Source: Methanobacteriaceae archaeon
Lineage (GTDB): Archaea > Methanobacteriota > Methanobacteria > Methanobacteriales > Methanobacteriaceae
Assembly (NCBI GenBank): GCA_029219465.1
Contig: JAQXTL010000004.1
Coordinates: 186,001 to 250,000 of the forward strand
DNA length: 64,000 bases
Reading direction: 5' to 3'
Made by a program: the position numbers and the translations under genes. The notes under the pieces were generated by a model. That model made no database searches. It was not told the DNA's origin and saw only the letters and a program-made list of their open reading frames with translations. Positions 1-8,832 of the stretch are shown here, in pieces (position 1 is the stretch's first letter; each line of letters begins with the position of its first letter).

Positions 1-378
1 ATTAAGATGACAAATATCAGATTTAAGCATAACTGGTAATTCACCAATGTATACTTCTTCTAACGGATTATCTTCTCCTTCTTCATTTAATGCCATTTCA
101 AGATACATATCTGCAGAATAATTTAAATTCCTAAGTCTTGCTTCAGTAGGGTCAATAATGCTTCTAGAACCATCAGCTTCTTTGTTAGATGGTTTTTCAA
201 TGCGTATTTTCCCAGTCTTTAAAGTGTATTTACCATCATCTAAGGAAATAGGGTCAGTAATATCAATAATATTTTGAATCCTATTATTTACAAAATCATT
301 GTAGGATTTTATATGATGGTCGACTAAATCATATTTATCGAAAAATGCATCAACTAATTTCCAATTATTCACTGTCAT
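1..378 (-). CDS. rpoB2: DNA-directed RNA polymerase subunit B'' (N-terminal part, runs off window)
   Basis: This is the N-terminal 126 codons of the split archaeal beta-like subunit, part of the catalytic core of RNA polymerase. The frame is open from an ATG at 376-378 to base 1. An AGGAGG-like ribosome site lies just upstream. The visible protein starts MTVNNWKLVDAFFDKY and ends in the family signature VYIGELPVMLKSDICHL, which matches the conserved lobe of RpoB proteins. It lies downstream of rpoH on the same strand, as in methanogen rpoH-B''-B'-A'-A'' operons. A 229-bp AT-rich spacer separates the two. The rest of the gene is outside the window. Confidence 0.93.
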   Translation of the reverse strand, partial: MTVNNWKLVDAFFDKYDLVDHHIKSYNDFVNNRIQNIIDITDPISLDDGKYTLKTGKIRIEKPSNKEADGSRSIIDPTEARLRNLNYSADMYLEMALNEEGEDNPLEEVYIGELPVMLKSDICHLN

Positions 379-607
379 GAACATCCTCCAATTATATAAA
401 CGCAATAAAAATAATAAACTAAATAAAAATAAATAAAAAGGAAAACCTAATAACTAAATCATTTAATCATTATTCTTAATTTACTCCTAACTATCTCTTT
501 TAAGATAATTCCTCTCAAACTAAGTTCAAATTTATTATAAATGAATTTCTAAAAAACAAAAAAAATACAGAAATTAAATATATAAACTTCACTAATTCTA
601 ATCTATA

Positions 608-844
608 TTATTGTTCAACAATCCTATAAGTGACAAAAACACCCGCAGTTTGACTTTCACGAGTTATTCTTAAAACATCACCAGGTCTTGCACCAATTGA
701 ATCTGCAACAGGATCATCAACTTTAATTTTAGGAAGATTCTTAAAATTATAATCAACATCACCAAATTCAGTTAAAATCTCATCTTCAGTCATGATTTCA
801 TGCTTTGGTACAAGCATATGTTTTTGAATATCAAATTCACTCAA
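608..844 (-). CDS. rpoH: DNA-directed RNA polymerase subunit H (RpoH/Rpb5-like)
   Basis: This 78-residue protein is the archaeal equivalent of the C-terminal assembly domain of eukaryotic Rpb5. It sits at the jaw of RNA polymerase near downstream DNA. Its length is normal for the family. Recognisable parts are HMLVPKHEIMT near the N-terminus and the DPVADSIGARPGDVLRITR stretch, followed by a TAGVFVTYRIV end. A ribosome site (GGAGG within the bases just upstream of the start) supports this ATG. It heads the RNA polymerase operon, with rpoB'' next on the same strand. The tRNA-Lys gene lies 44 bp upstream of the start. Confidence 0.95.
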   Translation of the reverse strand: MSEFDIQKHMLVPKHEIMTEDEILTEFGDVDYNFKNLPKIKVDDPVADSIGARPGDVLRITRESQTAGVFVTYRIVEQ

Positions 845-888
845 AATAATTTCCTCCAGATAGAAAAGTTAAAATATAAAATTAGAAA

Positions 889-962
<74 letters not shown>

Positions 963-996
963 ATGAGATAAGTTAACACCATTTAAGTTTCAGGAG

Positions 997-1068
997 CGCC
1001 CTGGCCGGGATTTGAACCCGAGTCGCGGGCTCGACAGGCCCACATGATAGCCCCTACACCACCAGGGC
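997..1068 (-). tRNA. tRNA-Asp (anticodon GTC)
   Basis: The minus strand gives acceptor GCCCTGG/CCAGGGC with discriminator G. The anticodon stem GGGC/GCCC encloses loop CTGTCGA, and the T-loop is TTCAAAT. No CCA is encoded. A strong archaeal promoter sits about 55 bp upstream (1121-1136). Confidence 0.96.
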
Positions 1069-1120
1069 ATAGAATCTCAAACAGTATAACAGTACACTAT
1101 TCAATTATTATGTTTCTCAT

Positions 1121-1138
1121 CATATATAAAGGTTTCGG
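1121..1138 (-). promoter_or_regulatory. BRE/TATA promoter for tRNA-Asp and tRNA-Lys
   Basis: On the minus strand the sequence reads CCGAAACCTTTATATATG, a purine-rich BRE directly followed by an archaeal TATA box. A start about 25 bp downstream would fall near 1100, leaving a short 5' leader before tRNA-Asp. The same CC(G/A)AAACCTTTATATA sequence occurs upstream of tRNA-Pro. Confidence 0.75.
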
Positions 1139-1193
1139 AAAAACATATTTTTTTCCAAAATTTTAATATGATTTCAAATTAATAACTGAAAAA

Positions 1194-1267
<74 letters not shown>

Positions 1268-1271
1268 TAAA

Positions 1272-1346
<75 letters not shown>

Positions 1347-1399
1347 ACACACATAATAATGTATGCAGATAACATACTAATTATAAGTATATACGAAGT

Positions 1400-1417
1400 A
1401 GTATATAAAGGTTTTGG
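1400..1417 (-). promoter_or_regulatory. BRE/TATA promoter for tRNA-Pro and tRNA-Tyr
   Basis: The minus strand reads CCAAAACCTTTATATAC. The spacing to tRNA-Pro is nearly the same as that of the matching promoter upstream of tRNA-Asp. Both are near-consensus strong archaeal stable-RNA promoters. Confidence 0.75.
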
Positions 1418-1464
1418 TTTTTCACCATATAGATGAAAAAATTTTGTCAACAATATAAAATTGA

Positions 1465-1538
<74 letters not shown>

Positions 1539-1655
1539 AATAATCCTACATTATAGAACAAAATTAAATATGTTAAAAGTCACTTAAATAGTTTACTATA
1601 AAACAAATAAATTCTCAATAAAATTTAAATAACAAAAATTTTATAATTAATAATC

Positions 1656-2522
1656 ATGACAAATAACGAAACTGAATTATTAAATAATATTGAAAAAAAT
1701 TTAACAAAAATCAAACAAAAAAATGCATTAACTCATTGTATCACTAATTCAGTTACAATTAATGATTGTGCTAATGCTATTCTTGCAATTGGAGGTTCAC
1801 CATTCATGGCAGAAGATGCAGAAGAACTAGAAGAAGTTGTAAGTATAAGTGACACATTAGTAATTAATATTGGAAAATTAAGCAAAACCCAAATTGAAGC
1901 TATGGAAATAAGCTGTGAAACTGCAAATAAAACCAACACTCCAATTATTTTAGATCCTGTAGGAGTAGGAGTAACACAGCTAAGAAATAAAGTAACAATG
2001 GATTTAATTGAAAAATATAATATTTCTGCAATTAGAGGAAACATCAGCGAAATCAAAGCAATTGCAAAATTAGCAAATGTTTTAGATGAAAGTAATGCTG
2101 CTAAAGGTGTTGATGTAAACGAAGCAGATATCATTACACCAGAAAATTTAAAAGCAAATGGAGAAATAATTTGCGCATTAGCTTCAAAATTAAATACCAC
2201 AATACTAGCTAGTGGACCAATTGACATTTTAAGCGATGGAAAACTAACAATAGCTATTGACAATGGAGATGAAATGATGCCATTAATAACAGGTAGTGGA
2301 TGTATGTTATCCTCAATTGTTGGTACCTGTATTGGAAGTACAACACCTCTTGAAGGTTGTTTAGTTGCAATTTTAGCAATGAATATTGCTGGTGAAAAAG
2401 CAAGAGCAAAAGTAGACGAAAAAGATGAAGGTACAGGATCATTTAGAGCATACTTAATTGATTACTTATACCAAACAAATAGCACTAGCTTAATTAATAA
2501 AGCAAATATCAAGATATTATGA
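1656..2522 (+). CDS. thiM: hydroxyethylthiazole kinase
   Basis: ThiM phosphorylates 4-methyl-5-(2-hydroxyethyl)thiazole, a salvage step feeding thiamin phosphate synthesis in the cytoplasm. The 288-residue product has the ribokinase-like ThiM layout. It has ALTHCITNSVTINDCAN near residue 25, DPVGVG near residue 103, NISEIKAIA near 129, and the anion-hole/catalytic GSGCMLSS near 213. Length is normal. The stop overlaps the thiE start (ATGA), so the two are translationally coupled. I saw no thiamin riboswitch upstream. The start is close behind an AT-rich promoter, so the message may be nearly leaderless. Confidence 0.95.
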   Translation: MTNNETELLNNIEKNLTKIKQKNALTHCITNSVTINDCANAILAIGGSPFMAEDAEELEEVVSISDTLVINIGKLSKTQIEAMEISCETANKTNTPIILDPVGVGVTQLRNKVTMDLIEKYNISAIRGNISEIKAIAKLANVLDESNAAKGVDVNEADIITPENLKANGEIICALASKLNTTILASGPIDILSDGKLTIAIDNGDEMMPLITGSGCMLSSIVGTCIGSTTPLEGCLVAILAMNIAGEKARAKVDEKDEGTGSFRAYLIDYLYQTNSTSLINKANIKIL

Positions 2523-3139
2523 ATTCTATAGATTTATCCCTTTACCTTGTAACAGACAACAGTGATGATGTTGAAAAATTCCTAAAAACAATAGAAGATG
2601 GTATAAAAGGTGGAGTTAGTGTAGTTCAACTTAGAGAAAAAACTGCAAACACACTTGACTTTTATAATTTAGCTTTGAGAGTTAAGGAAATTACATCAAA
2701 ATATAATGTACCTCTAATTATTAACGACAGAATTGATATAGCACTAGCTATTGATGCAGATGGCGTGCACGTTGGTCAAAGTGACATGCCATGTGATGTT
2801 GCAAGAAAATTAATTGGTAAAGATAAAATTTTAGGAATATCTGCATCAACAATTCCAGAAGCACAAAAAGCACAAAAAGATGGTGCAGATTATATTGGAA
2901 CCGGCGCTGTATTTCCAACTACCACCAAAGATGATGCTCCATCAGTTACAAAACAGGAATTAAAAGAAATTGTTGATTCAATTGACATACCAGTTGTTGC
3001 AATTGGTGGAATAACAATTGAAAATGCGTCAGAATTAATTGATACTGGAATTTCAGGATTATCTGTCGTAAGTGCAATAATGAGTGCTAAAAATCCAAAA
3101 AAAGCATCACAAGATCTATTAAATATTTTTAATAACTGA
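2519..3139 (+). CDS. thiE: thiamin phosphate synthase
   Basis: ThiE joins hydroxymethylpyrimidine diphosphate and thiazole phosphate to give thiamin phosphate. The 206-residue TIM-barrel protein shows the family motifs in order. These are VVQLREK near residue 37, PLIINDRIDIALAIDADGVHVGQ near 65-87, the GISAS loop near 105, YIGTGAVFPTTTK near 124, and VAIGGI near 158. It overlaps thiM by 4 bp. An oligo-T stretch right after the stop ends the unit. Confidence 0.96.
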   Translation: MNSIDLSLYLVTDNSDDVEKFLKTIEDGIKGGVSVVQLREKTANTLDFYNLALRVKEITSKYNVPLIINDRIDIALAIDADGVHVGQSDMPCDVARKLIGKDKILGISASTIPEAQKAQKDGADYIGTGAVFPTTTKDDAPSVTKQELKEIVDSIDIPVVAIGGITIENASELIDTGISGLSVVSAIMSAKNPKKASQDLLNIFNN

Positions 3140-3174
3140 TTTTATTTTTTTAAAAAAAAGAAAAAGTAAAAAAG
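3140..3174. terminator. bidirectional oligo-T/oligo-A terminator between thiE and pgk
   Basis: The 35 bp between the convergent stops of thiE and pgk hold an 11-base T-rich run on the plus strand and A-runs that give U-tracts on the minus strand transcript. Archaeal RNA polymerase stops at such U-tracts. No stable hairpin is needed or seen. Confidence 0.6.
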
Positions 3175-4389
3175 TTATTTTTTACTGTTTTTAAGTGCTT
3201 CTACAGCAGCTAACTTTTTACCAGCTAACATACTGATACAAGCTCCACCACCACTACTTACATGACTCATTTGGTCTTCACAACCAAGTCCAGCGGTAGC
3301 AGCCGCAATATGTCCACCACCAATAATTGAAAAACCATCAGATTTTGCAATTGCATTAATTAAGTCTTCAGTTCCCATTGCAAATTGAGGATCTTCAAAT
3401 ACACCAGCAGGACCGTTAGCAAAGATTGTTTTTGCATCTCTGATTTCTTTTGCGTAATATGAGATTGTTTTTACACCAATATCGAAAATAGCTTCATTTG
3501 GGATTTCATCAGAGGCAATATCTACTCTTTTACCATCAATTTCACAAGCAACATCAATAGGATATTTGACTTTGTCTCCAAATCTTTCAATTAAATCTTT
3601 GGATTTTTCAACCATATCTTCATATCCTCTGCTTATAATGAAATCTCTGTTAACCTGACCAATATCCGCACCAGATGCCCATAAAACAATATTACCAACA
3701 ATACCTGTTGTTAAAATAGAATCTGCAGTTCCATTGCTTAATACATTTTCCATTACATCAATAGAATCATCAGGTTTCATTCCACCAAGTAAGAATACAC
3801 ATGGGTGTTCCACATTATCTAAAGCATCTTGAATTACAGTTAATTCTTTTTCCATTACACGACCTGCTGCAGATGGAGTGTTAACAGTAAAACCAACTAA
3901 GGATGCCTGAGATCTGTGAGCTGCAGCAAATGCATCATTTACAAAGTAGTCAATTAATGGAGACAAATGTCTTACAAGCAATGTTTTTGACTGTTCTTCA
4001 GGAGTTCTTGAAAGTGATTCTTCTGAAAAGAAACGTGCATTTTCAAGTAAAAGAATTTCATGAGGTTTTAAATCACGAATAGCTTCTTTTGCAGCACTTG
4101 AGAATAATGAATCAATGTATTTGACTCTTAAGTTTAAAATGTCTGATAAAGCATCCGCATGTTGAGATAATGTTGTGAAATCCTTTTTACCCGGACGGCT
4201 TTGGTGTGCAAGAAGCACAACTTTAGCACCTCTTTTGGATAATTCCTTAATTGTTTGTGCGTGTAATTTTAATCTAGTATCATCTAAAATAATTCCAGTA
4301 CTTGGGTCAACAGGAGAGTTAATATCAACTCTTACAAGAACTGTTTTTTCTTCAATATCAAAATCATCAATTGTTTTAAATTCAGCCAT
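3175..4389 (-). CDS. pgk: phosphoglycerate kinase
   Basis: Pgk interconverts 3-phosphoglycerate plus ATP and 1,3-bisphosphoglycerate, used here mainly for gluconeogenesis. The 404-residue length fits archaeal enzymes. Motifs include VLVRVDINSP at residue 17, DDTR near 36, LLAHQSRPG near 60, NDAFAAAHR near 152, a LLGGMKPDD segment near 202, and the C-terminal nucleotide site with SIIGGGHIAAA and SSGGGA. The DINSP and GGMKPDD forms differ from the bacterial DFNVP and GGAKVSDK. It follows tpiA by 9 bp on the same strand, a glycolytic pair. Confidence 0.95.
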   Translation of the reverse strand: MAEFKTIDDFDIEEKTVLVRVDINSPVDPSTGIILDDTRLKLHAQTIKELSKRGAKVVLLAHQSRPGKKDFTTLSQHADALSDILNLRVKYIDSLFSSAAKEAIRDLKPHEILLLENARFFSEESLSRTPEEQSKTLLVRHLSPLIDYFVNDAFAAAHRSQASLVGFTVNTPSAAGRVMEKELTVIQDALDNVEHPCVFLLGGMKPDDSIDVMENVLSNGTADSILTTGIVGNIVLWASGADIGQVNRDFIISRGYEDMVEKSKDLIERFGDKVKYPIDVACEIDGKRVDIASDEIPNEAIFDIGVKTISYYAKEIRDAKTIFANGPAGVFEDPQFAMGTEDLINAIAKSDGFSIIGGGHIAAATAGLGCEDQMSHVSSGGGACISMLAGKKLAAVEALKNSKK

Positions 4390-4398
4390 TTTCTCACT

Positions 4399-5067
4399 CT
4401 ATAATTTACTTACCAAATCAAGTAAAGCATCTTTTGGACTTTCTGCTTTAATAATACCTGAAGCAAGTAATACTCCATCAGCGCCTAAATCCATAGCTGC
4501 TTTCATATCATCACCAGTAGTGATTCCCGCACCACATAAAACTTTAATGTCTTTGTTTATTGCTTTAACTTCGTTAACAGTGTCTTCAACAACTTCAGGT
4601 TGAGCCTGAGATACTGGAATTCCAGTTCCAATAAGTTCAGGAGGTTCAACTGCTACAGCAACAGGGTTAAGAGCAGCAACTGCTTTGGAAGTTTCAATAT
4701 TGTTGGTACATACACAGGATTCAATATTATGTTCCACACACATTTTTACAACTTCAGCAATATCTGCTAATTTCATTCTATTTTCAGAATGGTTAATTAA
4801 AGTTCCACTGATACCTGCTTCAACTAATGTTTCAATCAAATTGGAACCAGTGTGTCCACCAGGTAAGATAGAATCAATATGTTGAGCAAAAATAGGAAGT
4901 GAAGTTTCTTGTTTTATTCTGTAAATATCAGCTGCTTGTGGAGATGCAACCATAGTAATTCCAGTTTCACTAGCAACACTTTCCAAGTCCTTTGCAAGGT
5001 CTAAAGCTTTCTTACCGCTTGATTCTAAATAAGTTTTATAGTTTAATATCACAATTGGTGTATCCAT
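4399..5067 (-). CDS. tpiA: triosephosphate isomerase (archaeal type)
   Basis: TpiA interconverts dihydroxyacetone phosphate and glyceraldehyde 3-phosphate. The 222-residue chain is the compact archaeal form. The substrate Asn-Lys pair is N9/K11 in ILNYKTY. The electrophilic His is in LINHSENR near residue 92, the catalytic Glu in VAVEPPELIGTG near 139, and the phosphate loop is VLCGAGITTGDD near 176. It is the first gene of a tpiA-pgk operon. Confidence 0.96.
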   Translation of the reverse strand: MDTPIVILNYKTYLESSGKKALDLAKDLESVASETGITMVASPQAADIYRIKQETSLPIFAQHIDSILPGGHTGSNLIETLVEAGISGTLINHSENRMKLADIAEVVKMCVEHNIESCVCTNNIETSKAVAALNPVAVAVEPPELIGTGIPVSQAQPEVVEDTVNEVKAINKDIKVLCGAGITTGDDMKAAMDLGADGVLLASGIIKAESPKDALLDLVSKL

Positions 5068-5233
5068 AATAATCCCATATAATTAATTAGTTATTATTAA
5101 TATTTGATTAACACCATTAATAAATTTTGATTAAAAATTCTAGATAAACACAAAAATTTTAATGAATATCCAAATAATTAAATAGAAAATATTTCAAAGT
5201 AAAAATTGTTTTAAATTAAAGTGGAGAACAAAA

Positions 5234-6099
5234 ATGAATACAACATTAACAAAAAATTTAGATATAAAAATAATGAATAGAAATCATTTAAAATATTTAG
5301 TTATTGTATTAATGTTTTTAGACCATTTTTCGTATTTTTCCCACCTACTAACCCACTGGTGTTTCCAATTGCGTTTTTTCCAGATTAACCGCACCAGTTA
5401 TGGCATTTTTTATTGCAGAAGGATACTATTACACCAGAGATGTTAAAAAATATATGAAAAGATTACTGATTTTTGCCGTGATTTCATATATCCCATACAT
5501 ATATTATCGTTGCGGACATATTTTCCCCATTGAACTCATAAAATCCACTATTATCCCAGCCGTATTCCAACGTCCAAATTTAGCACTATATACTGAACCG
5601 AGCATATATTTACATTCATTAAACTCAGTTTTAGTTATTCACGAAACAAGTATTATTTTTACATTGTTTTTAGGTTTAATAAGCATATACCTCTGGGACA
5701 AAGTCAACATATCCAAATGGATAAAAGCATTAATAACACTTGGAATTCTATACTTAGCAGCATTTGCAAACTACCACTTCATTATTGTATTATTATGTTT
5801 AATACTACTTCCTAAAAGAAAAACCATTATATAAATGGTTATGCTTCTCAATTGTAGGATTATTATACGCATTTGATGTTAGATTACTTGCAAATCCGTT
5901 CTATTTAAGTTTTACATGGAATTTCATCATGTTTAGATTAGGAATCTTCTTAGTACCATTTTCATTACTATTCTACAATGGAAAACCTGGAAGTAAAGCT
6001 AGCATACATAAATGGTTCTTTTACATATTCTACCCAACACATTTAATATTCATTGGAATTTTAGGTTTTGTATTCCACATAGGAATGTATTTTACCTAA
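5234..6099 (+). pseudogene. TraX-like membrane protein, broken by three homopolymer frameshifts
   Basis: TraX-family proteins are multi-pass membrane proteins; F-pilin acetylation is the described role, and many chromosomal copies are uncharacterised. Three frames must be joined to read the protein. Frame one gives YLVIVLMFLDHFSYF, frame two FPPTNPLVFPIAFF, frame three RLTAPVMAFFIAEGYYYTRD through to a stop at 5834. A last frame starting PLYKWLCFSIVGLL ends in KWFFYIFYPTHLIFIG and a stop at 6097-6099. The breaks map to T5 at 5335-5339 (one T short), T6 at 5374-5379 (one T short) and A5 at 5819-5823 (one A extra). The SD-like GTGGAG before 5234 is intact. It is either a pseudogene or a sequencing problem. 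Confidence 0.8.
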
Positions 6100-6202
6100 A
6101 AATCCAATTTTTTATTTTTTAAATCATCACACAATACAATTATTAAAAAAAGTTTTGAAATAAAATGTATATATAATCAAAACTAAAAATAAAACTGATT
6201 TT

Positions 6203-7120
6203 ATGTCTTTTAATGAAAACCAAATTGCGAAATTAGAAAAAAGTGGATATAGATTTGTAGGTAAACACGGACATGCTGCAGTTAAAACTTGCCACTGGAC
6301 TCGTCAAAGTATTGTTGATAAAGGAGTCTGTTATAAGGAAAAATTCTATGGAATCAAATCACATAGATGTCTTCAGATGTCTCCTGCAGTTCCAAATTGC
6401 CAACAGGAATGTGAATTTTGTTGGAGGGATTTAACATACACCCAGACAGAATGGGAAGATGAAATGTATGATGATCCAAAAACAATCATTGATGAAGCTA
6501 TTGAAGCTCAAAATAATTTATTATGTGGTTATTATGGAAATGACAAAGCAAACAAAAAGAAATTGGAAGAACTCAAAAAACCAACCAATGCTGCAATATC
6601 TCTTGCTGGAGAACCAACACTTTACCCAAAAATTGATGAATTGATTGGTGAGTTTAACCGTAGAAATTTCACAACATTTATTGTAAGTAACGGTCAGTGT
6701 ACAGACAGATTGGCAAATCTTGAAAACGATCCTTACCAATTATATCTTTCCTTGGATGCACCTAACGAGAAAATATTCAATGAGGTTTGCAGACCTAGAA
6801 TAAGTGATGCTTGGAGCAATTTAAATGAGTCTCTTGAGATATTATCTAGTTTTAAGTCAAGGACATGTATAAGAAATACCTGTGTTAAAGGAAGAAACAT
6901 GCAATACGTGGAAGAATATGCTAAATTAATCGAAAAAGCAAATCCTGATTATGTAGAAATAAAAGCATATATGTGCGTTGGCTCATCACGTGACCGCTTA
7001 ACTTTAGATAATATGCCAACATTTGATGAAGTTAAATCATTTGCTAAAAAAATAGGAGATGAATGCGGTAAAGAATTAGTAAATGAATCTGAAATTAGTC
7101 GAGTAGTTTTACTTGAATAA
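6203..7120 (+). CDS. taw1: 4-demethylwyosine synthase (TYW1/Taw1 radical SAM enzyme)
   Basis: Taw1 builds the tricyclic wyosine ring on guanosine 37 of tRNA-Phe from N1-methylguanosine and pyruvate. The 305-residue protein has the radical-SAM triad C66/C70/C73 in CQQECEFC. Three more cysteines (C30, C43, C56) match the second cluster of M. jannaschii TYW1. SLAGEPTLYP near residue 132 and the LSLDAP segment near 184 are also typical. A TATA-like stretch lies just upstream and the gene is monocistronic. Confidence 0.95.
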   Translation: MSFNENQIAKLEKSGYRFVGKHGHAAVKTCHWTRQSIVDKGVCYKEKFYGIKSHRCLQMSPAVPNCQQECEFCWRDLTYTQTEWEDEMYDDPKTIIDEAIEAQNNLLCGYYGNDKANKKKLEELKKPTNAAISLAGEPTLYPKIDELIGEFNRRNFTTFIVSNGQCTDRLANLENDPYQLYLSLDAPNEKIFNEVCRPRISDAWSNLNESLEILSSFKSRTCIRNTCVKGRNMQYVEEYAKLIEKANPDYVEIKAYMCVGSSRDRLTLDNMPTFDEVKSFAKKIGDECGKELVNESEISRVVLLE

Positions 7121-7159
7121 TTTCAAATCATCAATTCTTTTTTTTACATTCAAATAAAT

Positions 7160-8266
7160 TTATTTTAATTCGTTACAAAGCTCAACAGCTTTTTTAGCAG
7201 CTTTTTCCATTGAAGTTTCATATGGAATGCCTGCTTCTTCTAAAAGCTTGTGACCTTCTTCTTCATTAGTACCAGTTAATCTGATAACGATAGGAACTTC
7301 ACGTTCTACTTCGTTTAATACATTAATTACTCCGCGAGCAACATCATCTGCTTTAGTAATACCACCTAAAACATTTAAGAATACTACTTTAACTGGATCA
7401 TAGTTTAATACTATGTTTAAAGCTTTATTGATTATTTGCTCTGAAGCACCTCCACCAATATCTAAGAAAGTTGCAGGTTCTCCACCATTGAGTTTAATCA
7501 TATCCATTGCAGTTAAAGTTAAACCTGCACCGTTACCAATAACAGCGATATCACCATCTAACTTAACAAAGTCAACAGTTTTTTGTTTGTAACGTAATCT
7601 TTCGACTAAATCTTGGTGTCTGAATAATGAATCGTTTTCAACAACTAATTTAGCATCAGCAGCGATTAAACCATTAGGAGTGAGAACTAATGGGTTTATT
7701 TCTGCAGTATCACAGTCATATGTAGTAAATACATTGTATAATTTCCAGATTATGTCTCCAAGTGGAGAAATTAAATCGGAAGGTACATCCATTTTACGTG
7801 CAATTTCACGTGCTTCATATGGTAAGAATTCAATTAAAGGATTTGGGTAGTATTTAATGAGTTTTTCAGGGTTAGTTTTAGCTAAGTTTTCAATTTCAAC
7901 CCCACCCTCTTTACTTACAATAATAACAGGTCTTCTAGCACCTCTGTCTACAGAAACAGTGACGAAGAATTCATGGAGAATATCTGCTTTTTCTTCAATT
8001 AATAAATGTTTTACAGTTTCGCCTTTAATTTCCATTCCTAAAATTTCATTAGCTATTTTAAAAGCTTCTCCAGGGTTTTTAGCAAATTTAACACCACCAG
8101 CTTTACCTCTACCACCAGTTAAAACTTGTGCTTTAATAACAACTGGGAATCCCATATCTGATGAAATAGACATAGCTTCTTCTGGAGAGTAAGCAACATG
8201 TCCTTCTAAAATTGGTATTCCACCATCACGGAAAATTTGTTTTGCTATATTTTCAAAAAATCTCAT
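7160..8266 (-). CDS. sucC: succinyl-CoA synthetase, beta (ADP-forming) subunit
   Basis: SucC with SucD (not in this window) forms succinyl-CoA from succinate, CoA and ATP. In Methanobacteriales this runs toward 2-oxoglutarate. The 368-residue protein has the ATP-grasp domain first (VIKAQVLTGGRGKAGGVK near residue 43, LLIEEKADI near 103). The flavodoxin-like ligase domain follows (GNGAGLTLTAMD, FLDIGGGA, NVLGGIT). An SD GGTG precedes the ATG. It is the last gene of korDABC-sucC, 8 bp after korC, and its product makes the substrate of that complex. Confidence 0.94.
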   Translation of the reverse strand: MRFFENIAKQIFRDGGIPILEGHVAYSPEEAMSISSDMGFPVVIKAQVLTGGRGKAGGVKFAKNPGEAFKIANEILGMEIKGETVKHLLIEEKADILHEFFVTVSVDRGARRPVIIVSKEGGVEIENLAKTNPEKLIKYYPNPLIEFLPYEAREIARKMDVPSDLISPLGDIIWKLYNVFTTYDCDTAEINPLVLTPNGLIAADAKLVVENDSLFRHQDLVERLRYKQKTVDFVKLDGDIAVIGNGAGLTLTAMDMIKLNGGEPATFLDIGGGASEQIINKALNIVLNYDPVKVVFLNVLGGITKADDVARGVINVLNEVEREVPIVIRLTGTNEEEGHKLLEEAGIPYETSMEKAAKKAVELCNELK

Positions 8267-8274
8267 TATAACAC

Positions 8275-8823
8275 CTATTCCACTAGAGCATATCCTGCTT
8301 CAAAAGCACTTACATTCTTCTTTTCAGTTCCCTTAGGAACACTATCTTCAATTGCATCAATAGCTGCTTGTTTAGATATTACTCCAGTAATTTTTGTAAT
8401 AGCTCCAACCATAACAATATTTGCTACAATTTTAAGTCCAATTTCGTCAGTAGCGGTTTTAGTAGCAGGAGCTTCGTAAACATTAATATTATGTTCTTCA
8501 ATATAATCTTTAACATCCTCAACATCAGTTGTGTCAGGATCAACAATTAAAGTCCCATTATCTTTTAAATCAACAATGTACTTGATTAAAGCTTCATTAG
8601 ACATTGCAACTAAAATATCTGGGCTTTCAACTTTAGGATAATCAACTGTATCATCACTAATAACAACTTCACATTTAGAAGCTCCTCCACGAGCTTCAGG
8701 ACCATAAGATTGAGTTTGAACAGCTTCTTTGTTATCAAAAAGACTTGCAGACTTACCTAAGATAATACCTGCAAGAATAACTCCCTGACCTCCGAAACCA
8801 CAAATTCTAATTTCAGTTCTCAT
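8275..8823 (-). CDS. korC: 2-oxoglutarate:ferredoxin oxidoreductase, gamma subunit
   Basis: KorC is one of four subunits of the ferredoxin-dependent enzyme that carboxylates succinyl-CoA to 2-oxoglutarate in methanogens. It has the family start EIRICGFGGQGVILAG, the SYGPEARGGASKCEV loop near residue 39, and DILVAMSNEA near 66. I set the start at ATG 8823 because GGTG lies 6 bases before it. A GTG codon nine bases further upstream is inside that ribosome site. It sits 9 bp after korB. Confidence 0.93.
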   Translation of the reverse strand: MRTEIRICGFGGQGVILAGIILGKSASLFDNKEAVQTQSYGPEARGGASKCEVVISDDTVDYPKVESPDILVAMSNEALIKYIVDLKDNGTLIVDPDTTDVEDVKDYIEEHNINVYEAPATKTATDEIGLKIVANIVMVGAITKITGVISKQAAIDAIEDSVPKGTEKKNVSAFEAGYALVE

Positions 8824-8832
8824 ATTATCCAC

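Noticed and set aside
1539-1655. Possible thiamin riboswitch upstream of thiM
   Set aside because: The leader is too short and shows no CTGAGA or ACCTGA-like elements of the thiamin-sensing fold.
5234-5834. Two separate small membrane protein genes
   Set aside because: The pieces join into one TraX-like protein once run lengths are corrected, and the second piece has no ribosome site.
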